A stretch of 33,852 bases of DNA from Thiohalobacter sp. (GTDB taxonomy: Bacteria > Pseudomonadota > Gammaproteobacteria > DSM-19610): the NCBI GenBank assembly GCA_026984515.1, contig JALSRZ010000168.1, positions 1-33,852 on the forward strand, in the 5' to 3' direction. Of this stretch, positions 15,603 to 26,900 are shown in pieces. Each line of letters opens with the position of its first letter. The first letter of the stretch is position 1. Both the position numbers and the translations under genes were made by a program. The notes beneath the pieces were generated by a model, which did no database searches, had not been told where the DNA came from, and worked only from the letters and a program-made list of their open reading frames with translations.

Positions 15603-15904
15603 TCACCATCACCCCGGATGCCGCCACAAAAATCCAGGAGTCCGCCAGACTTACCGACAGCGAGGGCATGCCGCTGCGCATCGCGGTTACCCGCAGGGAA
15701 GACGGCAGCTTCCACTACGCCATGGGCTTTGATGAAACCCGCGACAATGACAAAACCTTTCGCTCCGAAGGTATTGAGATCGTAGTGGCCCCTCACAGTG
15801 CAGAACTGCTCACCGGTACAGTAGTCGACTATGTAGAACTGGATGGAAACCGGGAGATCATCTTCATCAACCCGAATGATCCGGCCCGGCAGAGCGAAGC
15901 ATAG
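15599..15904 (+). CDS. dsrR: DsrR, cysteine-free A-type scaffold relative
   Basis: A 101-residue protein of the IscA/HesB fold that lacks all of the iron-sulfur ligand cysteines, as known for DsrR, which in A. vinosum affects dsr expression after transcription rather than building clusters. Visible features are MITITPDAATKIQESARL and the C-terminal IIFINPNDP. I chose the ATG at 15599 because it overlaps the dsrN stop and has GAGG about ten bases upstream. A. vinosum continues with dsrS; here a two-component system follows instead. Confidence 0.92.
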   Translation: MITITPDAATKIQESARLTDSEGMPLRIAVTRREDGSFHYAMGFDETRDNDKTFRSEGIEIVVAPHSAELLTGTVVDYVELDGNREIIFINPNDPARQSEA

Positions 15905-15926
15905 AACGCCCACCTTCGGCGTTTTC
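15905..15926 (+). terminator. Short terminator-like hairpin after dsrR
   Basis: AACGCC (15905-15910) and GGCGTT (15918-15923) form a six-base-pair stem with a seven-base loop that runs into a short T tract. It lies directly at the dsrR stop. A TATAAT at 15932-15937 just beyond could be the -10 of a promoter for the sensor kinase gene, but no good -35 accompanies it. Confidence 0.45.
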
Positions 15927-15966
15927 AGCGCTATAATGTCCGCATGTGGACCTGTGCGAGGCATTT

Positions 15967-17637
15967 GTGAATCCGGATTACCGCGCTAAAGGCGAGTTGG
16001 ACTACCTTGCTGCCGGGCAAAACGAGCGCCAGCGCCGCCTGCACCTGCTGGACTGGCCAACCACGCGCCAGTTCCTGCGCGCGCTGTCCGCGCTTGGCAT
16101 CCTGCTGTTCATCCTTGGCATACTGAATATCTGGTTTTACCTGTCTTCACCCACCGGCAGCTGGTTACACCTCGCCAACAGCATATTACTGATCGGCGGT
16201 GTCCTGTTGCTGTCTTTCGCCGTATACAGTGCGCGACGCGATTTCCTCACGCCCCTGACTGAAATGCGTGACTGGGTAAAACAGATGCGCAACGGCCACC
16301 TGAGTGCACGCCTGCCACATTCGCCGCAACCAGATTTCAGCACCCTGTACCAGGACATCAACCTGCTGGGCGAACGCCTCGAATCCCTGTCCAGCGACCT
16401 CCAGTCCGAAGTGGAAAAACAGACCAACCGCATCCAGCAGAAAACCCACTCCCTGGAAATCCTCTACGACGTTGCCGCCAACATCAACGCCGCCCGCGAC
16501 CTGGAAGACCTGCTGACCCGCTTCCTGCATACGCTCAAGGATGTGGTTGCTGCACGCGCAGGCACGGTGCGCATGCTGACACCGGACGGCAACATGAAAC
16601 TGATCGCCAGCAGCGGTCTCAGCCCGGAAGTGGTCGAACAGGAGCAACTCATCAGCGTGGATCGCTGCCTGTGCGGCAAGGCCGCACAACAGGGCGAAGT
16701 CTATGCGCTCGACAAGCTGGACAGCTGCAACCAGTTTGCCGGCCGACCGTTTTTCGACAACGGTAACATCGAAATGGTAGCGGTACCACTGCGCTACCGG
16801 GGACAGGTACTGGGCGTGTACAACCTGTTTACCGAACAACACGGCCTGGTCGAGCGCGAGGACATGAAAAACCTGCTCACCAGCATCGGTCACCACCTGG
16901 GCATGGCTATCGAAAAATCCCGCCTGGATGAAGAAGCCAACCTGTTGTCGATCATGGAAGAGCGCACACGCCTGGCCAATGAACTGCACGACTCGCTGGC
17001 GCAGAGTCTGGCCAGTCTCAAATTCCAGGTGCGCGTCCTCGATGAACTGCTGCACAGCGGCTCGGAAGCGGCGCTGTGGCAGGAAATGGAACTGATCGAG
17101 AACAGCCTGGACGAAGCCTATACCGAGTTACGAGAGCTGATTGCGCACTTCCGGGCACCGGTGGACAAACGCGGTCTGCTGCCCGCAGTCGAACAGGCCG
17201 TGGAACGCTTCCGGCGCAACTCCGGCATCAGCGCTTTTCTGCAGATCGAATGGGATGGTGTAAACCTGCCCGCCGAAGTGGAAATCCAGGTATTGCGCAT
17301 CATCCAGGAGGCACTGGCCAATATCCGTAAACACAGTGAGGCCAATGCCGTGCGCGTCATGCTGCGTTCGGGGGACGACAGGCATTACATGATACTGATC
17401 GAGGATGACGGCATCGGCATCCAGAGCAGGGTACTGGACAGTGGTCCCGGCGAACACCTTGGCCTGAAGATCATGCAGGAACGCGCCACCCGCATTGGTG
17501 GCGAACTGAAAATTGAAAGTGACAGCGGTGAAGGTACACGCATTATCCTAAGTTTCCCCCACGATGTGGGTGTGGGCCTGCCCGCACAGACGGTTACGGT
17601 GGAACCACCGGTGGTGCACACGGTGAGCGGATCATGA
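15967..17637 (+). CDS. NarX-like membrane sensor histidine kinase (HAMP-GAF-HisKA_3)
   Basis: Sensor kinase of the NarX/NreB class, 556 residues from the GTG at 15967. That start has GAGG five bases upstream; the GTG at 15946 has none. Two membrane helices (about 36-56 and 69-88) leave only a short periplasmic loop, so the roughly 110-residue nitrate-sensing domain of true NarX is missing. A HAMP linker, a coiled coil, and a GAF-like domain with a Cys cluster (CLCG at 234-236 and Cys254) follow. Next come the phosphoacceptor His341 in NELHDSLAQSL and an HATPase with EDDGIGI and GLKIMQERA. Its gene overlaps the response regulator gene by four bases. Being next to dsrNR it may sense redox or sulfur state, which is inference. 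Confidence 0.88.
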   Translation: MNPDYRAKGELDYLAAGQNERQRRLHLLDWPTTRQFLRALSALGILLFILGILNIWFYLSSPTGSWLHLANSILLIGGVLLLSFAVYSARRDFLTPLTEMRDWVKQMRNGHLSARLPHSPQPDFSTLYQDINLLGERLESLSSDLQSEVEKQTNRIQQKTHSLEILYDVAANINAARDLEDLLTRFLHTLKDVVAARAGTVRMLTPDGNMKLIASSGLSPEVVEQEQLISVDRCLCGKAAQQGEVYALDKLDSCNQFAGRPFFDNGNIEMVAVPLRYRGQVLGVYNLFTEQHGLVEREDMKNLLTSIGHHLGMAIEKSRLDEEANLLSIMEERTRLANELHDSLAQSLASLKFQVRVLDELLHSGSEAALWQEMELIENSLDEAYTELRELIAHFRAPVDKRGLLPAVEQAVERFRRNSGISAFLQIEWDGVNLPAEVEIQVLRIIQEALANIRKHSEANAVRVMLRSGDDRHYMILIEDDGIGIQSRVLDSGPGEHLGLKIMQERATRIGGELKIESDSGEGTRIILSFPHDVGVGLPAQTVTVEPPVVHTVSGS

Positions 17638-18296
17638 CGCTGCGGGTATTGCTGATCGACGACCACACCCTGTTCCGGGTCGGACTGGAGGGCCTGCTGG
17701 CACACCGCAATATCGATGTCATCGCTTCCATTGGCGATGGCCGCGAAGGCCTGCAGTGTGCAGCCGACCTGAAACCGGACATCGTCCTGCTGGACATGCG
17801 CATGCCGGACATCAACGGTATCGGGGTACTGAAAAAACTGCGCGAGTCCGGTTTTCAAAACCCTGTCGTGATGCTTACCACCAGTACCGACGAACACGAC
17901 CTGGTGGAGTCCCTGCGCAACGGCGCCCAGGGCTACCTGCTCAAGGACATGGAACCCGACGAGCTGGTGCTGGCGCTACGGGATATCGTTTCCGGGAAAA
18001 CCGTGGTAGCGCCCGATCTTGCCCCGGTACTGGCCAAGGTAGTCCAGGGTGACGGCACGCTGCTGGATGAATCCTCCCCCTTCGACGAACTGACGCCGCG
18101 CGAAAGCGAAATTCTCAGCCTGCTGGCGGAAGGCCAGAGCAACAAGGTGATCGCACGCAACCTGGGTATTTCCGACGGCACGGTAAAACTGCACGTAAAA
18201 GCCATACTGCGCAAACTGGGCGTCCACTCCCGTGTCGAAGCGGCTGTCATGGCCGTAGAGCAGGGACAACGCAGCAACCGCAATGCGGCCAGCTGA
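17634..18296 (+). CDS. NarL/FixJ-family response regulator
   Basis: Cognate regulator of the upstream kinase: 220 residues with a receiver domain (Asp9, Asp10, phosphoacceptor Asp54, Thr82/83, Lys104) and a C-terminal LuxR-type helix-turn-helix (LTPRESEILSLLAEGQSNKVIARNLGIS split across two helices, residues about 150-200). The ATGA overlap with the kinase gene shows translational coupling. The target genes are not known; the dsr promoter is an obvious candidate. I do not assign the name narL because no nitrate respiration genes are seen nearby. Confidence 0.92.
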   Translation: MTLRVLLIDDHTLFRVGLEGLLAHRNIDVIASIGDGREGLQCAADLKPDIVLLDMRMPDINGIGVLKKLRESGFQNPVVMLTTSTDEHDLVESLRNGAQGYLLKDMEPDELVLALRDIVSGKTVVAPDLAPVLAKVVQGDGTLLDESSPFDELTPRESEILSLLAEGQSNKVIARNLGISDGTVKLHVKAILRKLGVHSRVEAAVMAVEQGQRSNRNAAS

Positions 18297-18316
18297 ATCA
18301 CAGAGCGAGCAGCGAA

Positions 18317-18796
18317 ATGAAAACCATCGAGGATTTTGTCGCTTCAGCACTGCAAACCGTGGATGAACTGTTTCCCTGGGACCTGGAAGAAGCATTACAG
18401 AAGAACCCGGACTTGCTGCTGCTGGACATTCGCGAACCGTACGAATTCGACGCCATGCATATACGCGGCGCCATCAATGTCCCGCGCGGGATACTGGAAA
18501 CCGCCTGCGACTATGACTACGAGGAAACGCGGCCTGAACTGGTGGAGGCGCGTGAGCGCGAGATCGTGGTGATCTGCCGCTCCGGGAAACGCAGCGTGCT
18601 GGCCGCCGATATCATGCAACAGATGGGCTACCGGAAGGTACGCTCGCTGAAAACCGGCATGCGTGGCTGGAGTGATTATGACCAGGAGATGGTCAATGCC
18701 GCAGGAGAACCGGTGGACGAGGACAGCGCCATCGACTACTTCACGCCCAGGCTGCGTCCGGAACAACTGAGCAAAAAAGGCACCTCACCCGCCTGA
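18317..18796 (+). CDS. Single-domain rhodanese-like sulfurtransferase
   Basis: A 159-residue cytoplasmic rhodanese with the LLLDIREPYEFDAMHI region (34-49) and active-site loop CRSGKRS (Cys87) in the usual place, followed by GMRGW near the domain end. The active cysteine suggests it can carry a persulfide. It lies 20 bases after the response regulator, probably in the same transcript, so it may supply sulfur to DsrEFH or be a target or sensor of that system. The C-terminal 35 residues extend beyond the rhodanese domain without a known motif. Confidence 0.88.
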   Translation: MKTIEDFVASALQTVDELFPWDLEEALQKNPDLLLLDIREPYEFDAMHIRGAINVPRGILETACDYDYEETRPELVEAREREIVVICRSGKRSVLAADIMQQMGYRKVRSLKTGMRGWSDYDQEMVNAAGEPVDEDSAIDYFTPRLRPEQLSKKGTSPA

Positions 18797-18797
18797 G

Positions 18798-19115
18798 TCA
18801 GTCGTAGCGTTTCCGGTCCTTGCGCCGGCGCCCTGCCTTCTGGGAAATAACGCCGTGTATGGAATCCAGGCCCGGCAGTTCGACCACTTCGTCGTAGGCC
18901 TCGTTCAGGCACTTCAACAGCAGCCGTTCGCCGTCCATGACCAGCTGGCGGAAATAGAATTCGTCGTTGTGTCTGGCCACCACGAAACAGCCATTCTTCA
19001 CGTGACCTTCCGGATCAATCACAATGACACAACCATGCTCGAATTCGGGCTCCATCCTGTCACCAAGCACCCTGAGTGCAAAGGGTTCCGAAGCAGAACA
19101 TCCGGTGGCTTCCAT
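18798..19115 (-). CDS. LexA/S24-like domain protein with degenerate catalytic dyad
   Basis: A 105-residue stand-alone relative of the C-terminal domain of LexA/UmuD-type S24 peptidases. The core pattern GDxMEPEFEHGCVIVIDP and NGCFVVARHNDE aligns with LexA, but the catalytic serine is Arg20 (GDRM rather than GDSM) and the lysine position is Arg56. It is therefore unlikely to cleave itself. No DNA-binding domain is present. GAGG six bases before the ATG supports the start. It converges on the rhodanese gene with one base between the stops. Possible roles are dimerisation or modulation of another repressor; these are guesses. Confidence 0.75.
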   Translation of the reverse strand: MEATGCSASEPFALRVLGDRMEPEFEHGCVIVIDPEGHVKNGCFVVARHNDEFYFRQLVMDGERLLLKCLNEAYDEVVELPGLDSIHGVISQKAGRRRKDRKRYD

Positions 19116-19206
19116 CGCTAACCTCGTAATGACACAATCATTGAAAGTCGTATTTTAACATGCCCCGACGCACTGATCCGGTACGGCACATGCGGCTTTG
19201 ACCATG

Positions 19207-19228
19207 GATTCCGGCGTTCGCCGGAATC
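19207..19228. repeat. REP-like palindrome
   Basis: Ten-base perfect arms GATTCCGGCG and CGCCGGAATC around a two-base centre. The form (ATGGATTCCGG, then CCGGAATCACGA) resembles palindromic repeats scattered in many proteobacterial genomes. It lies in the 261-base divergent gap between the S24-like and HDOD genes. Confidence 0.55.
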
Positions 19229-19252
19229 ACGAATGAATGATATTTTTAGCTT

Positions 19253-19276
19253 ATTCTACATATAGTTATAGAATAT
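19253..19276. promoter_or_regulatory. AT-rich inverted repeat, possible operator
   Basis: TATTCTA (19253-19259) and TAGAATA (19270-19276) are a perfect seven-base inverted repeat with ten bases between, about 100 bases upstream of the HDOD gene. The centre contains TATAGT, which could serve as a -10. It is a plausible regulator site, seen only as a sequence pattern. Confidence 0.35.
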
Positions 19277-19365
19277 ACTTATTCCCGTTTGGTAAGCTCC
19301 TGGAAACTAAAGTAAGCGGTTGTGACGCCGCCACAGTCTGCAATACTGTTTTCACTGTCAGTTAT

Positions 19366-19370
19366 AAGGA
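19366..19370 (+). promoter_or_regulatory. Ribosome-binding site that fixes the HDOD start
   Basis: AAGGA abuts the ATG at 19371 but lies six bases before the in-frame GTG at 19377. The spacing favours the GTG as the true start. Confidence 0.6.
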
Positions 19371-19376
19371 ATGCCC

Positions 19377-20303
19377 GTGACACCGCAGGACCTGGTTTCC
19401 CGTAACGTACGTCTGGTCTCTCTCCCTGAAGTCTGTATACAGGTTCAGGCGCTTGCCGATTCACCCTATACCACCGCCCAGGATATCGGCGACGTGGTCG
19501 GCAAGGACACGGCCCTCACCACTCGCCTGCTGAAACTGGTGAACAGTGCCTACTTCGGGCTGCCGAGAAAAGTCGACACGGTGACGCGCGCGGTCAACAT
19601 GATCGGTATGCGCGAGCTGCGCAATCTCACCATGGCGGCCTCTGCAGCGGAAGTGTTTTCCCGCATTCCCGGCAACCTGATCGACATGGCCGCATTCTGG
19701 CAACACAGCGTCTACTGCGGCCTGCTGGCGCGTAGCTTTGCAAGGCATTGTAACGTGCTGCATGCCGAACGCCTGTTCACTGCGGGTCTCCTGCACGATG
19801 TCGGTCGCCTGCTGATGCTGACCAAGCTGCCGGATGAAATCGGCCAGGCTGAATCCCTGCGCCTGCAGTCTGACCGGGATATCTGTGATATCGAATCCGA
19901 GCTGGTGGGGTTCGACCATGCCGAAACCGGGCAGGCCCTGCTGCAACACTGGAACATGCCGGAAAACCTGTGCATGTCGGTTCGCTATCACCACAATCCG
20001 CAGGACGCGCACGATGCACACCTGGAAGCCGCCCTGTTGCATATTGCCGACCAGGTCACACACTGCGCCCAGGAGAGCAAGGACCCGCTGGGTTCCCAGT
20101 TCTATGATCCGTACGGTGCGTTGCTCGATTCCGACCTGAACGCCACCGACATTGCCGCGGCCGCAATTGCGGTTGCCCGTCCGGAAGCCCTGGCACTGAC
20201 AAAAATAGACAGGGATGCCATTACCGACGCCGTCGACAAGAGTGCCGCCGCCTTCAACCAGGTGCTCGACCTGCTGTACCCGATGGCATGGGAAACCCGG
20301 TAA
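19377..20303 (+). CDS. HDOD-domain signalling protein
   Basis: A 308-residue protein whose first two-thirds is an HDOD domain, a catalytically altered relative of the HD-GYP/HD phosphohydrolases. Family motifs include LVNSAYFGLPRKVDTVTRAV, LLHDVGRLLM and ETGQALLQHWNMP, then RYHHNPQ. HDOD proteins generally act in signalling and stress or motility control, without known catalysis. The C-terminal third (alanine-rich, IAAAAIAVARPEAL) has no motif I recognise. I chose the GTG at 19377 on ribosome-site spacing. The gene stands alone and converges on the AlkA-like gene, with an 80-base gap. Confidence 0.85.
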   Translation: MTPQDLVSRNVRLVSLPEVCIQVQALADSPYTTAQDIGDVVGKDTALTTRLLKLVNSAYFGLPRKVDTVTRAVNMIGMRELRNLTMAASAAEVFSRIPGNLIDMAAFWQHSVYCGLLARSFARHCNVLHAERLFTAGLLHDVGRLLMLTKLPDEIGQAESLRLQSDRDICDIESELVGFDHAETGQALLQHWNMPENLCMSVRYHHNPQDAHDAHLEAALLHIADQVTHCAQESKDPLGSQFYDPYGALLDSDLNATDIAAAAIAVARPEALALTKIDRDAITDAVDKSAAAFNQVLDLLYPMAWETR

Positions 20304-20383
20304 AGACGGCCGCAGGCTGCCGTTTCGCGCCGAAGACCGGCGCTCCTGCGGGGTGTCAGGAGTGGTCGCCCTTCTTTCAGACG

Positions 20384-21013
20384 TTAATCCACAGCCGCCC
20401 AGTAATACCAGCTGGCGATGGTCCGATAGGGTCGCCACTGCTCGGCCAGTTCCAGGTAGCGGTCGAACCCGGCCTGCTCCGGAAGCCCGTAGTGCAGTCG
20501 GATGGACTTGCGCAGGGCCAGGTCGCCGATCGGCAGAATATCCAGGCGACCCAGGGAAAACATCAACAGCATATCCGCTGTCCAGCGACCGATGCCCGGC
20601 AGGTCCATCAACAGCACTGACACCTGCTCATCATTCAGGTGGTCCAGCTGCTCCAGGTCCAGCTCACCGCAACGCACTCGCCGGGCAATTTCCCGGATGT
20701 AGCGGATTTTTGCGCCACTCAGCCCGCAGCGGCGCAGGCTGCGCTCATGCACCCGGTAGAAGTGCTCCGGCCGGAAAAGGTCCGTTGCCAGGTGCTGCTG
20801 CAAGCGTTGCTGGATGGTCTGCGCGGCTTTTACCGACAACTGCTGGTTGATGATCGCCCACACCAGGGTATGAAAATGCGGGCGCGGGTCCCGCATCAGG
20901 GTACAGGGTCCGTGCCGCTGCATGATCCCGGCCAGTACCGGGTCGGCCTGTTGCAGGTAGCGTTCAGCCTTGCGGATCTTCCTGTCTATGTTGCACCCGT
21001 TCCGACGGACCAC
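20384..21013 (-). CDS. AlkA-like DNA-3-methyladenine glycosylase (HhH-GPD)
   Basis: A 209-residue base-excision repair glycosylase of the HhH-GPD superfamily. The helix-hairpin-helix MDLPGIGRWTADM (about 136-148) is followed by ILPIGD, whose Asp164 matches the catalytic aspartate. The AIINQQLSVKAAQTI segment (53-67) is typical of AlkA and Mag enzymes. It lacks the N-terminal domain of E. coli AlkA, so it belongs to the short form. The apparent GTG start overlaps the small membrane-protein gene by 28 bases and has a weak ribosome site, so it is likely coupled to it. Confidence 0.82.
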   Translation of the reverse strand: MVRRNGCNIDRKIRKAERYLQQADPVLAGIMQRHGPCTLMRDPRPHFHTLVWAIINQQLSVKAAQTIQQRLQQHLATDLFRPEHFYRVHERSLRRCGLSGAKIRYIREIARRVRCGELDLEQLDHLNDEQVSVLLMDLPGIGRWTADMLLMFSLGRLDILPIGDLALRKSIRLHYGLPEQAGFDRYLELAEQWRPYRTIASWYYWAAVD

Positions 21014-21130
21014 ACCGCCCAGGTCACGATGACCATGCCGGCGGCGGCAATCACCGCCTGTCGTTTCCAGCCGTACAGCAGCAACAGCACCACTACGGTC
21101 CAGCCCGTCAGCAATGGCCAGAACTGAACT

Positions 21131-21141
<11 letters not shown>
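20986..21141 (-). CDS. Small two-helix membrane protein (51 aa)
   Basis: A 51-residue protein with two hydrophobic helices, WPLLTGWTVVVLLLLYGW and AVIAAAGMVIVTWAVWSV, joined by a basic KRQ turn. I chose the ATG at 21141, just after a purine-rich GGGGACAGGG. Its start overlaps the end of the HPP-like remnant by 11 bases, and its end overlaps the AlkA-like gene. No known family is recognised. It could also be a degenerate piece of the membrane gene upstream. Confidence 0.5.
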
Positions 21142-23993
<2,852 letters not shown>

Positions 23994-23995
23994 GC

Positions 23996-26900
23996 TCACA
24001 CCGCCGCGAGTTGTACCGCTTCGTCGATGTCGACCGCCACCAGGCGGGAAACACCGGGTTCGTGCATGGTGACGCCGGTCAGCTGGTGCGCAAGATCCAT
24101 GGTGATCTTGTTGTGGGTAATGAAAATAAACTGCACACGCTCGGACATCTCCCGCACCATGTCGCAAAAACGGCCAACGTTGGCGTCATCCAGCGGTGCA
24201 TCCACCTCGTCGAGAATACAGAACGGTGACGGGTTCAGTTCAAAAATGGAAAATACCAGTGCCACGGCCGTCAGCGCCTTTTCGCCACCGGACAGCAGGT
24301 GGATGGTACTGTTACGTTTGCCGGGCGGCCGGGCCATGACGGTCACGCCGGCATCCAGCAGGTCTTCGCCGGTCATTTCCAGGTAGGCGTGCCCGCCACC
24401 GAACAGGCGCGGGAACATCGCCTGCAGTCCGCTGTTGACCTTGTCGAAGGTCTCCTTGAAACGGGTGCGGGTCTCGCGGTCGATTTTGCGAATCGCGTTT
24501 TGCAGGGTATCCAGCGCGGAGGACACGTCCTCGTGCTGGGCATCCAGGTATTTCTTGCGTTCAGACTGCTCCTCGTACTCGTCGATGGCCGCCAGGTTGA
24601 TCGGCCCCAGGCGCTGGATGCGGGTCGCCAGCCGTTCGGCTTCCTCCGCCCAGGTGTCCGCACTGGCGTCCCCGGCCAGCTCTTCCACCAGGGTGGACAG
24701 TTCAAAACCGCTTTCGCGGATCTGTTCCAGCAGGGTTTCACCGCGCACCCGGATTTCCTGCCAGTCCAGCTTTTCCCGGCCCAGCTGTTCGCGCAGCTGC
24801 TGCACGGCACTGTCCTTGCGGTGACGTTCCTGCTCGTCCTCCCGCAGGCGGAATTCGATCGCTTCGACCTTCTTTCTTTCGGCACTCAGTTCGGCTTCGA
24901 CCGCGAGGCGTTTCTGCAGTTGTTCGGCCAGTTCGTCTTCCATCGCCTGCAGCGGTGCTTCGCTGGCGGACAAGGCCTGCCGCAATTCGTCGCGGCGCTG
25001 TTGCAGGTGTGCCTGCTGGCCGCGCATACGTTCCAGGTTCTGGGTCGTGGTTTCCTGTTCCGTGTGCCAGGACTGGTATTTCAATTCCAGCTCATGCGCC
25101 TGGTCCCGGTCACGCTGCGCAGTGGCGCGCGCTTCTTCCAGTGCGCTGCGCAGGCGGTCGCGTTGCGCCTGCCGCTGCTCGCGTTCATCGGCGAGTGATT
25201 CGAGACCGGCCAGCGCAGCGTGCAGGCTTTTGCGTGCGGCATCAGCGGCACTGTTGTCCTCGTCCTGCTGGGCGCTGATTTCGTCCGCTTCCCGGTGTAA
25301 CGCGGCACTGCGTTTGTGCAACGCCTCCAGGCGGCTGCGACGCGCATCCAGCTGGGCACGGGCGTCGCTGAACTGGCGGTGTGCCTGGTTGGCCTCCTGC
25401 TGCAGTTCCTCGCGTTGCGCCTCCGCCTGCTGCAGTTCCGCACGCCCGTCCTCCAGGCTCGACTGAAGGACTGCCACAGCTTCTTTATTTACTTTAAGTT
25501 GTTCTTCTATCTCCTTGATTTCTTTTTCACGCTGCAATACGCCAGACTGGGCATTCTCGTCCCTGGCCACGCGCAACCAGCTGCTGCCAATCCAGATACC
25601 CTGAGGCGTAACTACGGATTCATGAGCCGCCAGCCCGGCACGCAAGGCCAGCGCCTCCGGCAGGCTCTCCGCGATATACACCCCGTCCAGCAAGCCGGCC
25701 AGTGACCAGGGTGCGCGCACCCTGGCGGCCAGCCGGTCAGCCGCGGCTGTAGCAGCCGCTTCCCCGGCCCGCATATCGATAATCGACAGCGCGCCCTGGC
25801 CGAGTTCGTTCAGCGCTGCCGCCAGCTGGTCGCTGCCATCGACACAGACGGCCTCGAGGTAGTGTCCCAGCACGGTTTCCACAGCGCGCTCCCAACCGGC
25901 ATCGACATCCAGTTGCTTGGCAAGCCGCGGCGCATCACCCAGGCCGTGCGCATCCAGCCAGCGTCGTATTTCGCCCTTACCCTGCTCGCCCAGGGCGGCC
26001 TGCTGCAGCGCTTTCAGTGACGCCATGCGCCCGTGCAGGGACTGCTGCTGGTTCTGCTGTTCATTCAGTTCCGCCTGCTGGCTGCGGGTGGATTCACGCA
26101 ACTGCTGGATGCGGCCGCGCAGACCCTCCAGCTGTTCCTGCAGCTGTTGCGCATGCTGCTGGCGTTCGTTTGCCTGCGTTTCCAGCGCGTCGATCTCGGC
26201 TTCCAGCGCGCTGCCGTCGAGCTGTTGCTGCTCCTGCTCGATACGCTCCTGCCGCTGGGTGAGCTGCATCAGGTGACGTTCCAGGTGGTCGATCCGGGTG
26301 CGTTCGACCTGGGCAGTCTGCGAACACTCATTGGCGCGCGTATTAAACGCTTCCCATTCACCCTGCCAGGCCTGCATCTCCTGCTCTGCCTGTTCGCGCG
26401 CCGCGCGCGAAGACCCGGCGCGGGATTCCGCCTGCTCACGCAGGGGCGCAATGTCGGCCAGCTCCCCGGCCAGCTGTTCCAGGCGCTGGCTGTCGACCTT
26501 GATGTGTGCCTGCACTTCGTTCCAGGCCTGCTCGGTTTTTTCCAGTTCTTCCTGCTGGCTGCTGCGCGTTTCCCTGCCGTGCTGGATCGCCTGCTCGATG
26601 CGCGCGACTTCGGCGCCCAGTTCGTAGTAACGCCCCTGCACCTCGTTGAACTGATCGGACACCTCGATATGTTCCGCGCGTCCTTTTTCCAGCGCCGCCT
26701 CGATGGCTCGCAGTTCAGCGGTCACGGCCTGCAGCTGTGTTTCCTGTGCCTGTATGCGCTGGCGGCGGTCACCGCTCTCCTCGTGCAGTTCCTGGTAGCG
26801 CAGGGTGAGCAGCTCGGCCCGCACACGGCGTTCCTCCTCGCGCAGCACCTTGAAGCGCTCCGCGGCGCGGGCCTGGCGCTTCAACTTTTCAAGTTGTTTC

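Noticed and set aside
15967-17637. Calling the kinase NarX itself
   Set aside because: The periplasmic nitrate-sensing domain is absent and no nitrate reductase genes are in the window.
20343-20362. Hairpin CTCCTG/CAGGAG between the HDOD and AlkA-like genes as a terminator
   Set aside because: The stem is short and no T-run follows on either strand.
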